From Actinomadura citrea (lineage in GTDB: Bacteria; Actinomycetota; Actinomycetes; Streptosporangiales; Streptosporangiaceae), in NCBI RefSeq assembly GCF_013409045.1, contig NZ_JACCBT010000001.1:8534669-8598668 (forward strand): 64,000 nucleotides of DNA, written 5' to 3'. Each line of letters starts with the position of its first letter. Position 1 is the stretch's first letter. Below are positions 25,797 to 35,328 of this stretch, in pieces. The notes beneath the pieces are model-generated. The model made no database searches and had not been told where the DNA came from. It saw nothing but the letters and a program-made list of their open reading frames with translations. The translations under genes were made by a program, and so were the position numbers.

Positions 25797-26936
25797 TCAC
25801 CCGTGCCGCAACGCCAAAGTCAGCGCCTCGAACGCCAGCTGCGGGTTGACGTTCGCCGCCAACCGCTCCCTGCAGTCCATGATCGCATCGAGGCGCCGGA
25901 GGGTGTCCTCCGGGCGCCCGTCCCCCGCGGCCGACCGCAGCTCGGGGCCGAGCTCGATGTTGACCAGCTCGCTGCCCGCCCCCAGTTGCAGCGTCAGCAC
26001 GTCCCGGTAGTAGGACGCGAGGTCGAGCAGCGTCCGGTCCAGGGCGTCGCGCAGGATCCGCGTCGCCCGCGACTTCTGCCGGTCCTCCAGCTCCTTGAGG
26101 GCGCCCGCCGTCCCGCGCGGCATCCGCCCCTTCTCGCTCTCGCCGAGCGCCTTGCGCAGGGCGGAGGTCTCCCCGTCGTTCAGTTCGGCGGTCTGCGCGT
26201 CCCGCTCCGCCTTCGCCGCGCTCACGAGCGTCTCCGCCGCCGCGACCGCCGCGCTCACCCCGGTCAGCCGGCGCGGCACCGCCACCACCTGCTCGCGCAC
26301 CCGCCGCATCCGCGGATCCGAGGCGAGCCGGCGCGCCCGGCTGATGTGCCCCTGCGCCGCCCGCGCCACCACCTCGGCGGTCTCGCGCTCGACGCCGTCG
26401 CGCTGGACGAGGAAGTCGGCGATCGCCTCGATCGGGGGCGTCTGCAGGGTCACCAGCCGGCAGCGCGACCTGATCGTGACGAGCAGGTCCTCCGGCGACG
26501 GCGTGCACAGCAGCCACACCGTCCGCGGCGGCGGCTCCTCGATCGCCTTCAGCAGCGCGTTCGCGGCGCCCTCGGTGGCCCGGTCGGCGTCCTCGAACAG
26601 CACGATCTGCCGCCCGCCCCCGCTCGGCGAGGACGAGGCCCGCAGCACCAGCGCGCGGGCGTCCCTGATGCCGAACGACAGCCCCTGCGGGCGGACGACC
26701 TCGACGTCCGCGTGCGTCCCCTGGAGCACCTGGTGGCAGGACGCGCAGTGCCCGCACCCGCGCGGCGTCTCCGTGCACTGCAACGCCGCGGCGAACGCCC
26801 GCGCCGCGGCCACGCGCCCGGACCCGGGCGGCCCGGTGAACAGCCACGCGTGCGCGAGCCCGCCCGTCCGCCCAGCCGCCGAGGACAGCTGCGCGATGAC
26901 GGTCTCCTGCCCCACCAGGTCGTCCCACACGCTCAT
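25797..26936 (-). CDS. holB: DNA polymerase III subunit delta'
   Basis: The 379-residue clamp-loader subunit forms part of the DNA polymerase III holoenzyme and loads the sliding clamp. The AAA+ fold has the degenerate P-loop GPPGSGRV, as usual for delta', and a zinc-binding Cys cluster in GCGHCASCH. The DnaX/HolB signature ANALLKAIEEPPPRTVWLL and the SRC motif in IRSRCR are present. The C-terminal domain is helical. It lies directly after tmk in the same direction, the standard actinobacterial order, with 19 bases between. Confidence 0.93.
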   Translation of the reverse strand: MSVWDDLVGQETVIAQLSSAAGRTGGLAHAWLFTGPPGSGRVAAARAFAAALQCTETPRGCGHCASCHQVLQGTHADVEVVRPQGLSFGIRDARALVLRASSSPSGGGRQIVLFEDADRATEGAANALLKAIEEPPPRTVWLLCTPSPEDLLVTIRSRCRLVTLQTPPIEAIADFLVQRDGVERETAEVVARAAQGHISRARRLASDPRMRRVREQVVAVPRRLTGVSAAVAAAETLVSAAKAERDAQTAELNDGETSALRKALGESEKGRMPRGTAGALKELEDRQKSRATRILRDALDRTLLDLASYYRDVLTLQLGAGSELVNIELGPELRSAAGDGRPEDTLRRLDAIMDCRERLAANVNPQLAFEALTLALRHG

Positions 26937-26955
26937 GGAACAGAGGCTAGCGGGC

Positions 26956-29025
26956 TCAGAAGTCGGTGATGACCGGGAACGTGCTCGTGGCGTCCTCGGT
27001 GCCGAGCGGGACGGGGTCGGGCAGGATCTCCCGGATGCGGTACTGGATCTCCCTGCTCAGCTCCCCCTGCGGCCGGCTCGCGTCCAGGATCAGGTAGCGG
27101 TCCGGGGCGGCCTCGGCGAGGGCGTGGAAGCCCTCGCGGACCCGCTCGTGGAACTCCTGCGACTCCGACTCCATGCGGTCGGCGGGGGCCGACAGCCGCC
27201 GCAGGCCCGCCTGCGGCGGGATCTCCAGCAGGACGGTCAGGTCGGGGACGAGCCCGCCGGTCGCCCAGGCGTTGACACGGGCGATGTCCTCCACCGGCAG
27301 CTGCCGCCCGAAGCCCTGGTAGGCCAGGGACGAGTCGACGTAGCGGTCGCTGACCACGATCACGCCGCGGTCCACCGCGGGCTTGATCACGTTGGCGACG
27401 TGGTCGGCGCGGTCGGCGGCGTACAGCAGGGTCTCGGCGCGGTCGGACAGGCCGGTGGTGTCGCGGTCCAGCAGCATCGCGCGCAGCCGCATCCCGATCT
27501 TGGTGGCGCCCGGCTCGTGCGTGGTCACCACGTCGTAGCCGTGGTCGCGGAGCCAGATCGCGGCGAGCCGCGCCTGCGTCGTCTTGCCCGCGCCCTCGCC
27601 GCCCTCGAACGCGATGAACACGCCGCGGTTGCGGTGGACGGGCTGCGGCGCCGCGGCGGCCTGCTCCGGCGGCGTGTAGATCTCGCCGTGCAGGGCGGCG
27701 CGCAGGTCGGGGACGAGCGGGATGCCGCGCCGGTCGTCCAGCCGCCGGTACGCGAACAGCCCGGCCAGCAGGGCCAGGACGGCCGCGACCAGCAGGGCGA
27801 CGCCGGTCCCGTGGGCGTCGTAGACGCCGCCGCCGAGGTCGAGGCGGTGGGATCCGACCGCCGCCGCGATCAGCGGGACGGCGGCGAACGCGAGCAGCAC
27901 CGTGATGAGCGCGACCGACCGCAGGTACGCCGCCGGGCGGGCGTCCTCCGGCGCCTCGGGGTCGTGCACCGCCGCCTTCGCGGTCGACCACGCGGCCCCG
28001 GCGAAGACGCCGAGGAACGCCGTCGCGAACACCACGACGACGAGGTTCTGGACGAGGGCGAGCACGACCAGCGCGAGCGCGGCCGCGATCACCGCGAGGC
28101 CGAGGAGACGGCGGCGGCTGAACGGGACGAGCACGCGCGGCCCGAGGAACAGCCCGAAACCGAGCCCCACCGTGAGCGCGGTCAGGACGGAGCCGTACCC
28201 GGCGTCCCCGCCGCCCAGCGCGCCGGCGTGGGCGCGGGCCACGGCGACGACCGCGCCCGCCGTGACGGACGCCGCCGCGATGGCGAGACCGAGACCGCGC
28301 GCGGCGGCCGACCCCGGGCCCTGGAAGATCATTTTCAGCGGCGACACGGCCGCGACCGGCTCGGTCGCCGGGATCTCGCCGGCCATCGCCACGAGGGCGG
28401 CGGAGACGAGGAACAGGCCCGCCGTCACGTACACGGCGAGGTCGGCGCGGGAACCGGCGCCGAGCGTCCCGTTCGCGACGAGCGCGAGGACGGCGAACAG
28501 CAGCGCGGCGGCGGGCGCCGGGCCGTAGAGCACGCGCGTCGCGGCACGGCGGGCGGCGGGCCGCAGCTCCTCGTCCGGCACCAGCGCGGGCAGGGACGCG
28601 CGCGCCGCCGGAATCCACACGAGGCTCAGGCACGAGACGAGGAACGCGGCGGCGAAGGTCCACGGCAGCGCGTGCACGAGCGGCACCGTCACCACGACCA
28701 CCAGCCGCAGCGCGTCCGCGATGATCAGCATCAGCCGGCGGTCGACGCGGGCGGCGAGCAGCCCGGCGACCGGCGGGAGCACCACCGCGGGCAGCAGCAT
28801 CAGCGCCAGTACGCCTCCGATCGCCTGCGCCTGCGCCGCGGCGCCGTCGCCGCGCGTCAGCATCGCGGCCATGGCGGTCAGCGCGGGCACGCCGATCCAC
28901 TGGCCTGCGCTGGACAGCGACAGCGCGATCCGGAGCCGCCGGAACGGCCCGATCGACGAAAGCGACGAAACGCCCGGCGGCGATGGCGCTGCGGGGTGCG
29001 GCCGAGGTGCGCCCGTTCTGGTCAT
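26956..29025 (-). CDS. tmk: MFS-like membrane domain fused to thymidylate kinase
   Basis: The protein is a 689-residue fusion. Residues about 1-445 form a 12-helix MFS-type membrane domain. Residues about 460-689 are dTMP kinase with P-loop FEGGEGAGKTTQ (Lys481), the DRYVDSSLAYQGFG segment and the ELSREIQYRIREIL C-terminal helix. The kinase converts dTMP to dTDP for DNA synthesis. This fusion is known in Streptomyces and relatives, so it is typical here, though the transport function is not established. Gene order topA-tmk-holB is conserved. The MFS part lacks clear substrate motifs and may serve as an anchor. Confidence 0.92.
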   Translation of the reverse strand: MTRTGAPRPHPAAPSPPGVSSLSSIGPFRRLRIALSLSSAGQWIGVPALTAMAAMLTRGDGAAAQAQAIGGVLALMLLPAVVLPPVAGLLAARVDRRLMLIIADALRLVVVVTVPLVHALPWTFAAAFLVSCLSLVWIPAARASLPALVPDEELRPAARRAATRVLYGPAPAAALLFAVLALVANGTLGAGSRADLAVYVTAGLFLVSAALVAMAGEIPATEPVAAVSPLKMIFQGPGSAAARGLGLAIAAASVTAGAVVAVARAHAGALGGGDAGYGSVLTALTVGLGFGLFLGPRVLVPFSRRRLLGLAVIAAALALVVLALVQNLVVVVFATAFLGVFAGAAWSTAKAAVHDPEAPEDARPAAYLRSVALITVLLAFAAVPLIAAAVGSHRLDLGGGVYDAHGTGVALLVAAVLALLAGLFAYRRLDDRRGIPLVPDLRAALHGEIYTPPEQAAAAPQPVHRNRGVFIAFEGGEGAGKTTQARLAAIWLRDHGYDVVTTHEPGATKIGMRLRAMLLDRDTTGLSDRAETLLYAADRADHVANVIKPAVDRGVIVVSDRYVDSSLAYQGFGRQLPVEDIARVNAWATGGLVPDLTVLLEIPPQAGLRRLSAPADRMESESQEFHERVREGFHALAEAAPDRYLILDASRPQGELSREIQYRIREILPDPVPLGTEDATSTFPVITDF

Positions 29026-29053
29026 GTCGGTCAGGGTATCGGCGTAGATGTCC

Positions 29054-31744
29054 CTATGAACCGGACTTTGCGGAGGTTCGACGGCGCGGCGCCGTCTTCT
29101 TCTTCCCGCCGCCCGCGGCGACCTTCTCCCGTCGCTCCGCGAGCAGTTCCGCGGCGCGCTGGATCGTGATCGACTCGATCTCGTCGCCCTTGCGCAGGCT
29201 GGCGTTCGTCTCGCCGTCGGTGACGTACGGGCCGAACCGGCCCTCCTTGACCACCACCGGCTCCCCGCTCGCCGGGTCCTTGCCCAGCTCGCGCAGCGGC
29301 GCCGCGGCCGCGGCGCGGCGGCCGCGCTGCTTGGGCTGCGCCAGCAGCTCCTTCGCCCGGTCCAGCGTGACCGTGAACAGCTCGTCCTCCGAGCCGAGCG
29401 ACCGGCTGTCGGAGCCCCTCTTGATGTACGGGCCGAACCGGCCGTTCTGCGCGGTCACCGGCTCGCCGTCCAGCTCGCCCAGCGTGCGCGGCAGCGACAG
29501 CAGCTTCAGCGCGTCGTCGAGCGTGATCGTGTCGAGCGACATCGACTTGAACAGCGACGACGTGCGCGGCTTGGGGGCGTCGGCCTTCTTCGTCCGCTTC
29601 TTGCCGTCGGCCGGCGGCGCCGGCTCGGGCAGGATCTCGGTGACGTAGGGACCGAACCGCCCCGACTTGGCGACGACCGTGTGGCCGGTCTCGGGGTCGG
29701 CACCGAGTTCCCGGTCGCCCGACGGCTGCGCGAACAGCTCCTCGGCCTTGTCGGCGGTCAGCTCGTCCGGCGCGATGTCCTCGGGGATGTTGACGCGCTC
29801 GCCGTCCCGGTCGAGGTACGGCCCGTACCGGCCCACCCGCACCATGATGTCGGTGCCCTTGATCGGGAACGAGCTGATCCCCTTGGCGTCGATGTCGCCG
29901 ATGTCGCCGACCAGCTCCTTCAGGCCCTCCTCGCCGGAGTCGCCGAAGTAGAACCGGGTCAGCCAGCGGACGCGCTCGGCCTCACCGCGGGCGATCTCGT
30001 CGAGACCGTCCTCCATGTGGGCGGTGAAGTCGTAGTCGACCAGGTTGCCGAAGTGCTGCTCCAGCAGGTTCACCACGGCGAACGCCAGGAACGACGGGAC
30101 GAGCGCCGTGCCCTTCTTGAACACGTACTCGCGGGCCAGGATCGTCCCGATGATCGAGGCGTAGGTCGACGGCCGCCCGATCTCCCGCTCCTCCAGCTCC
30201 TTGACCAGGCTGGCCTCGGTGTAGCGGGCCGGCGGGCGGGTCGAGTGGCCTTCGGCGTCCACCGCGCTCGCGGTCAGCGGATCGCCCTCGGCCAGGTTCG
30301 GCAGCCGCCGCTCCTGGTCGTCCCGGTCCGTGGACGGGTCGTCGGCGCTCTCCACGTAGGCCTTGAGGAAACCGTGGAACGTGATGGTCTTGCCGGTCGC
30401 GCCGAATTCGGCCCGCTCGTTCTGCGTCGACACCCCGGTGACCCGGATCGACACCGACTGGCCGACGGCGTCCTTCATCTGGGACGCGATCGTCCGCTTC
30501 CAGATCAGCTCGTACAGGCGGAACTGGTCGCCGGACAGGCCCGTCTCCGCGGGCGTGCGGAACGAGTCGCCCGCCGGGCGGATCGCCTCGTGCGCCTCCT
30601 GCGCGTTCTTCACCTTGGACGTGTAGACGCGCGGCTTGTCCGGGACGTACTCGCCGCCGAACAGCGAAGCCGCCTGCCGCCGCGCCGCCGTGATCGCCGT
30701 CTCCGAGAGCGTGATCGAGTCGGTTCGCATGTAGGTGATGAAGCCGTTCTCGTACAGCTTCTGCGCGACCGACATCGTGTACTTCGCGGAGTAGTTCAGC
30801 TTGCGGCTGGCCTCCTGCTGGAGGGTCGTCGTGCGGAACGGGGGGTACGGACGGCGCGTGTACGGCTTGGGCTCGACCGACTTGACCTCGTACGGGCGGC
30901 CGCGGAGCCGCTCGGCGAGGGCCGTCGCCGCGGCCTCGTCCAGGTGCAGCGCGTCCCGCGTCTTCAGGGCGCCGTCGGAACCGAAGTCGCGGCCCTGCGC
31001 GACGCGCCTGCCGTCCACCGAGACGAGCCCGGCCTTGAAGGCCGTCGGCTCCTCGTCCTTGCCGGTGTCGAACTGGGCGGCGATGTCCCAGTAGTGGGCG
31101 GGGACGAACGCGATCCGCTCCCGCTCCCGCTCGACGACCAGCCGCGTCGCCACCGACTGCACGCGGCCCGCCGACAGCTTCGGCATGACCTTCTTCCACA
31201 GGACGGGGCTGACCTCGTACCCGTAGAGGCGGTCCAGGATGCGGCGCGTCTCCTGCGCGTCCACCAGGCGCATGTTCAGCTGGCGCGGGTTCGCGGCGGC
31301 GCGCTGGATCGCGTCCTTGGTGATCTCGTTGAAGACCATCCGATGCACGGGGACCTTCGGCTTCAGGACGTCCTGGAGGTGCCAGGCGATCGCCTCGCCC
31401 TCCCGGTCCTCGTCCGTCGCGAGGAAGAGCTCGTCGGCCTCGGCGAGCAGCTTCTTGAGCTTCTGGACCTGCTGGCGCTTGTCGGAGTTGACCACGTAGA
31501 GCGGCTCGAACCCGTGCTCGACGTTCACGCCGAGCTTCGCCCACGGCTCGCCCTTGTACTTGGCCGGCACCTCCGAGGCGCTTCCGGGCAGGTCCCGGAT
31601 ATGGCCGATACTGGACTCCACGATATAGCCGCGGCCCAGGTAACCGGCGATCGTCTTCGCCTTCGCGGGCGACTCGACGATCACCAGGCGCGTCCCCGCG
31701 CCGTTGCCCCGGCCACTGCTCGCGGTGCCGTTCTTGGCTGGCAC
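29054..31744 (-). CDS. topA: DNA topoisomerase I (type IA)
   Basis: The 896-residue enzyme relaxes negative supercoils. The Toprim domain has LVIVESPAKAKTIAGYLG and ATDEDREGEAIAWHL; the catalytic Tyr is in GFITYMRTDS (Tyr338). The C-terminal part carries repeated GPY(V/I) modules (GRFGPYVTE, GRFGPYIKRG, GRFGPYVTDG) instead of classical zinc fingers, as in other actinobacteria. A Lys/Arg-rich tail (GGGKKKTAPRRRTS) follows, which in mycobacterial and Streptomyces TopA drives processivity. Start GTG 31744 has GGAG 5 bases upstream; the 21 codons before it are unlike the family. Confidence 0.95.
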   Translation of the reverse strand: MPAKNGTASSGRGNGAGTRLVIVESPAKAKTIAGYLGRGYIVESSIGHIRDLPGSASEVPAKYKGEPWAKLGVNVEHGFEPLYVVNSDKRQQVQKLKKLLAEADELFLATDEDREGEAIAWHLQDVLKPKVPVHRMVFNEITKDAIQRAAANPRQLNMRLVDAQETRRILDRLYGYEVSPVLWKKVMPKLSAGRVQSVATRLVVERERERIAFVPAHYWDIAAQFDTGKDEEPTAFKAGLVSVDGRRVAQGRDFGSDGALKTRDALHLDEAAATALAERLRGRPYEVKSVEPKPYTRRPYPPFRTTTLQQEASRKLNYSAKYTMSVAQKLYENGFITYMRTDSITLSETAITAARRQAASLFGGEYVPDKPRVYTSKVKNAQEAHEAIRPAGDSFRTPAETGLSGDQFRLYELIWKRTIASQMKDAVGQSVSIRVTGVSTQNERAEFGATGKTITFHGFLKAYVESADDPSTDRDDQERRLPNLAEGDPLTASAVDAEGHSTRPPARYTEASLVKELEEREIGRPSTYASIIGTILAREYVFKKGTALVPSFLAFAVVNLLEQHFGNLVDYDFTAHMEDGLDEIARGEAERVRWLTRFYFGDSGEEGLKELVGDIGDIDAKGISSFPIKGTDIMVRVGRYGPYLDRDGERVNIPEDIAPDELTADKAEELFAQPSGDRELGADPETGHTVVAKSGRFGPYVTEILPEPAPPADGKKRTKKADAPKPRTSSLFKSMSLDTITLDDALKLLSLPRTLGELDGEPVTAQNGRFGPYIKRGSDSRSLGSEDELFTVTLDRAKELLAQPKQRGRRAAAAAPLRELGKDPASGEPVVVKEGRFGPYVTDGETNASLRKGDEIESITIQRAAELLAERREKVAAGGGKKKTAPRRRTSAKSGS

Positions 31745-31998
31745 AGTCGCTCCAACCTCGCTGTCTCGGGTTCTCTGGTTCAGGCTCTTCCTACCGGCTT
31801 CGTACAACGTCGCATGACGGCGTGTTTGTGCCCGCGCCTTCTCGCGACCGCCTCGCGATCATCGTGCCGCCCCCGCGGAGGGGCGGGATTCTCACCGCCG
31901 CGCGCCCCCGACAGGATGACATGCCGCCGCGCACCGCGCGGACCGGGAGGCCACGGTACGGTGCCGCACGGCCGGTAGACCAAGTAATAATGGTCGCA

Positions 31999-32184
31999 AT
32001 GGCGGAGTACACCTACCTCGTCCTGTCACTGCCGCGCGGTACCACCCGTGACACCGCCCGGCAGATCATGACCGAGCACGCGGAGCACGGCGGGTGGGAA
32101 CTCGATCGCTTGCGCCTGTACCCGGACGGCCGCCGTCGTATTCAACTGCGCCGCAAGGTCATCCGCGCCGTCCGTACGTTCTGA
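31999..32184 (+). CDS. DUF5703 family small protein
   Basis: The 61-residue protein matches the compact actinobacterial DUF5703 pattern: EYTYLVLSLPRGTTRDTAR, then EHGGWELDRLRLYPDGRRR and a basic tail IQLRRKVIRAVRTF. It is divergent from topA, which is also seen in related genomes. Function is unknown; the small size and basic end suggest nucleic-acid or ribosome association. ATG 31999 is chosen from alignment with the family start; ATG 31990 is also in frame. Confidence 0.8.
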   Translation: MAEYTYLVLSLPRGTTRDTARQIMTEHAEHGGWELDRLRLYPDGRRRIQLRRKVIRAVRTF

Positions 32185-32309
32185 CCGTTCCCAGCGGCCT
32201 GTCCGGAGCGTAGCACTGCGTACGGATTCCCTGACGTGACGTTACTGTGTCCGCCGCAGGCACGGCCACACCCGCCCGTGAACATGCCTTCACCCGCCCG
32301 TGGACACGG

Positions 32310-32348
32310 CTTCGCCCGCCCCGGTCCGCGCCTCCGGGACGGGCGAAG
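32310..32348. terminator. Bidirectional hairpin between DUF5703 and the chaplin-like gene
   Basis: CTTCGCCCG and CCCGG pair with CCGGG and CGGGCGAAG (14 bp with one mismatch) around a 9-base loop. It lies between two convergent genes. Nearby, CACCCGCCCGTG occurs twice (from about 32270 and 32291). Confidence 0.6.
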
Positions 32349-32396
32349 GTCCTCCGCATACCGGCCCGAGGCCGGCTCACCCGCGGTCTGGTGGAT

Positions 32397-34406
32397 CTAG
32401 CGGCGGCCCACCCGGATCCGCCGGGTCAGCACCAGGGTTCCGGCCGCGGCGGCCAGCAGCCCCGAGACCGCCGCCAGCAGCGTCGCGCCCGCCCTGGTCC
32501 CCGGCGTGATCGTCTTCGTGGACGCGACCGGGGCGATCCGGCCGATCCCGCCCGGCACGTCCGCGATCTCGCCGGTGGCCACGCCGTGCAGGTCGACCGG
32601 CGTCGCGGGCAGCGCGAGCGCGCCCGGCGCCCCCTCGGCCGGCCGGACGCGCTGGGCTCCGGCCCTCACCGGCGCGCTCTTCCCGGCCAGGCCCTGGGCC
32701 TGGGGAAGCACCTTCGTCCCGGGAAGCACCTGCGACACACCGTTCACATCCGGAAGAACGCCCACCTTCGGCAGGCCCGTGCTCGGAAGGCCCGTCGACC
32801 TCGACACCGCGCTCGGGGCCTGCTCGCCCTGGAGCACGGTTCCCTTGGCCAGACCGACCAGGCCCAGCTTCGAGGCGGCGGTGCCCAGCGCCTGCGGGTT
32901 CCCCAGCTCGGGGAGGCCGTTCGCGACCGGCGCACCGGTCGCCGCGCTACGGCCGTTCACCCTGGGGAGGCCGGCGCCGCCCGGCAGGGCCTGCGTGTCC
33001 AGGAGCGAGACGGCCGCCGGTGCGCTGTCACCGCCGAGCGCGGTGCGCTGGGTCCGCCTCGCGGTCCCGCCCTGCGCCGGAAGGCCGCCGGCCAGGCCGG
33101 CCCCGCCGTTCAGGACGGGAACGCCGTCAAGGCCGCCGACCGCGGGCGGGTCGATCTTCGAACCGGGGCGCGGGCCGGTGCCGGCCGTCCGGGAGTAGGG
33201 CTCGTACCCGCCGTTGCCCGGCTCGTCGCACACGCCGGCGGCCCGGCCGACCACGGCGGCGGCGTTGCCGCACACTTCCGCGGGGACCTGGACCGGCGCG
33301 TTCGCCTGGTTCCCGGAGCCGGTGCCCTGGGCGCCGGAGGTCTTGGCGCCGGAGCCGTGCGAACCCTTGACCAGCGACTGGCCGTTGCACTTCGCCGCCG
33401 CATCGCCGACGACGGCCGCCGTGTTGCCGCAGACCTCGGCGGGGATGGAGATCGGGGCGTTGCCCTGGTTCCCGGAGAGGATCCCGCGCACCCCGGAGGT
33501 CTGCTGGTCGCCCCCGGAGCCGCTGCGCACGTGCGCGCCGCCCTCGCAGAGCGCGCCGGCCTCCCCGACGAGCGCCGCGGCGTTGCCGCAGGCCGTCACC
33601 GGGATGCTGATCGGGGCGTTGCCCTGGTTCCCCGAGAGGATCCCGCGCGCGCCGGACGTGGTCTGCCGCCCCGTCCGGTGGCCGCCGTTGCGCACGGAGG
33701 CGCCGCCCTCGCACGCCGCCACCGCGTTGCCGACCGCGTTGCCGCAGACGTCCACGGGCACGCTGATCGGCACATCGGCCTGGTTGCCGCTTCCGACGCC
33801 GCGGACGCCGGACGTCTTCTGCCTCGATCCGGTGTTCCCGCCGCTCTTGACCTTCGAGCCCCCTTCGCAGCCCGCGAGCGCCCCGCCGACGACGGCGACG
33901 GCGTTGCCGCACGCGTTGACGGGCGCGGAGATCGGGGCCTTGACCTGGTTGCCCGCGAGGACGCCGTCCGTCCCGTCCGTGGTCTGGCCGCCCTTGCCGC
34001 TGCCCTTGACCTTGGCGCCGCCCTCGCAGCCGGCCTTCGCCCCGCCGACGACGGCCACGGCGTTGCCGCAGGCGTTCACCGGCAGGGAGATGGGGGCGTT
34101 GACCTGGTTCCCGGACACGACGCCGCGCTTGCCGGACGTCCGCTGGCCGCCACCGCTGCCGCTGCCGCCCTGGTCGACCTTGGCGCCGCCGCGGGACTTC
34201 GCCTTGCTGCCGCCGACCAGCGAGACGCCGTTGCCGCTCACGTCGACGGGGGCGGAGATCGGCGCGTTCACCTGGTTGCCGCTCAGGACTCCGCCGTTGC
34301 CGGTCGTGACGTCGGCGAAGGCGTTGACGGGGATGGCACTGACGCCGAGGGCGACGAAGCCCGCGGTCAGCACGGCACGCGAGGTGCCCTTTGCCCACGT
34401 TCGCAT
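32397..34406 (-). CDS. Chaplin-like surface protein with seven chaplin repeats and a C-terminal membrane anchor
   Basis: The 669-residue exported protein begins with a signal peptide (to about residue 31, VNAFA). Seven units of the form SGNQ-NAPIS-PV-(A/V)CGNAVAVVG-A-C follow, spread over the first two thirds and joined by Gly/Ser/Lys-rich linkers. This is the chaplin domain known from Streptomyces aerial-hypha coat proteins. The first unit lacks both Cys (VSGNG, AKS); the others keep them. The last third is Pro/Gly-rich, then a hydrophobic helix (TLLAAVSGLLAAAAGTLVL) and a basic end. No LPxTG/LAxTG sortase motif is seen. AGGAG precedes the ATG. Confidence 0.85.
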   Translation of the reverse strand: MRTWAKGTSRAVLTAGFVALGVSAIPVNAFADVTTGNGGVLSGNQVNAPISAPVDVSGNGVSLVGGSKAKSRGGAKVDQGGSGSGGGQRTSGKRGVVSGNQVNAPISLPVNACGNAVAVVGGAKAGCEGGAKVKGSGKGGQTTDGTDGVLAGNQVKAPISAPVNACGNAVAVVGGALAGCEGGSKVKSGGNTGSRQKTSGVRGVGSGNQADVPISVPVDVCGNAVGNAVAACEGGASVRNGGHRTGRQTTSGARGILSGNQGNAPISIPVTACGNAAALVGEAGALCEGGAHVRSGSGGDQQTSGVRGILSGNQGNAPISIPAEVCGNTAAVVGDAAAKCNGQSLVKGSHGSGAKTSGAQGTGSGNQANAPVQVPAEVCGNAAAVVGRAAGVCDEPGNGGYEPYSRTAGTGPRPGSKIDPPAVGGLDGVPVLNGGAGLAGGLPAQGGTARRTQRTALGGDSAPAAVSLLDTQALPGGAGLPRVNGRSAATGAPVANGLPELGNPQALGTAASKLGLVGLAKGTVLQGEQAPSAVSRSTGLPSTGLPKVGVLPDVNGVSQVLPGTKVLPQAQGLAGKSAPVRAGAQRVRPAEGAPGALALPATPVDLHGVATGEIADVPGGIGRIAPVASTKTITPGTRAGATLLAAVSGLLAAAAGTLVLTRRIRVGRR

Positions 34407-34541
34407 GATGCTCCTAGGGGAGAGTTGGTGGAGAAGAGACACGTGTGTCTCGGGGGAAGGCCGCGCATGAGGGCACGGCGGGAGACCGGATCGGCGCGCC
34501 CGAGCCGCACGGGGCACGCGTCCGGAGACTGTGGTCAGGAA

Positions 34542-35249
34542 CTAGTCGGGCGCGAAGGAGGGCTCGTCCGCGGCGGTGCGGACGGCCGGCGGCACCGCAC
34601 CGAAGACATGGCGCAGTGATGCCCGACGAGGTGCGGGGACCCACGTCCCGGCCGCCGGGAACCCGGCGGCGACACCGGTCATGGCGAAGCCGACGGTCGC
34701 CGAATGCGTGCCCGGCTTCTCAGGCGCCGGCATCGGCGCAGGGTGGTGCTGGACGACGACATGGCGGGCCCCATGGCCGGCATTCGGTCGCGTCCGGGAA
34801 AGGCCGGAGACAGCGGGCGGCGGCCGGCGGTGCGTCTCAGGCGCGGCCGCGACCTCGGTCACGACCCGCCTGGGCTCCCGCTCGGCCACCGGCTCGACCC
34901 GAACATCCGGCCGAGGCGGCGACACGTTCCGCGTGACCTTCTCTTCACGCGGCTCCGGCGCCACCACGTGCACGAGCTCGACCGGGTCGGCGACGCCGGG
35001 CACCTCGCGCACCGGCCGGCGCTCGCGAACGGTCTGGACCGCGTCCCCCAGCAGGGGCGTCTTCTCGACGACCCCCGCCACGGGCGCGGGCGGCGGCTCG
35101 TCGGCGTGCGCGGACTGCGCCGCGCACCCGAGGAGCCAGCCGGCGATCAGCAGCCCGCCGAGGACCAGCAGGCGCCGTACGGAACGTCCCACGGCGGCGC
35201 GGCGCGGCAGGACGGATTCCGCCCCGACTCGAACCGCGCCACCTGCCAC
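34542..35249 (-). CDS. Pro/Arg-rich exported protein next to the chaplin-like gene
   Basis: The 235-residue protein has an N-terminal hydrophobic segment (RRLLVLGGLLIAGWLLGCAA), either a lipobox (LLGC) or a Sec signal cut after SAHA. The rest is low-complexity, rich in Pro, Val and Arg, with a more ordered C-terminus (ATVGFAMTGVAAGFPAAGTW). No enzyme motif is present. GGAGGG lies 6 bases before the GTG. It lies upstream of the chaplin-like gene on the same strand (135 bp), so joint regulation during aerial growth is plausible. I recognise no family. Confidence 0.65.
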   Translation of the reverse strand: MAGGAVRVGAESVLPRRAAVGRSVRRLLVLGGLLIAGWLLGCAAQSAHADEPPPAPVAGVVEKTPLLGDAVQTVRERRPVREVPGVADPVELVHVVAPEPREEKVTRNVSPPRPDVRVEPVAEREPRRVVTEVAAAPETHRRPPPAVSGLSRTRPNAGHGARHVVVQHHPAPMPAPEKPGTHSATVGFAMTGVAAGFPAAGTWVPAPRRASLRHVFGAVPPAVRTAADEPSFAPD

Positions 35250-35328
35250 CGGACACCCTCCGCCGTCACCGATCCGTCCTCAACGAATGGCGACGATAGC
35301 ACCACGGAAAGCTCTGGTGATGGCAAAT

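Noticed and set aside
32271..32302. CACCCGCCCGTG repeats as a CRISPR-like array
   Set aside because: Only two short copies, with no regular spacers and no cas genes.
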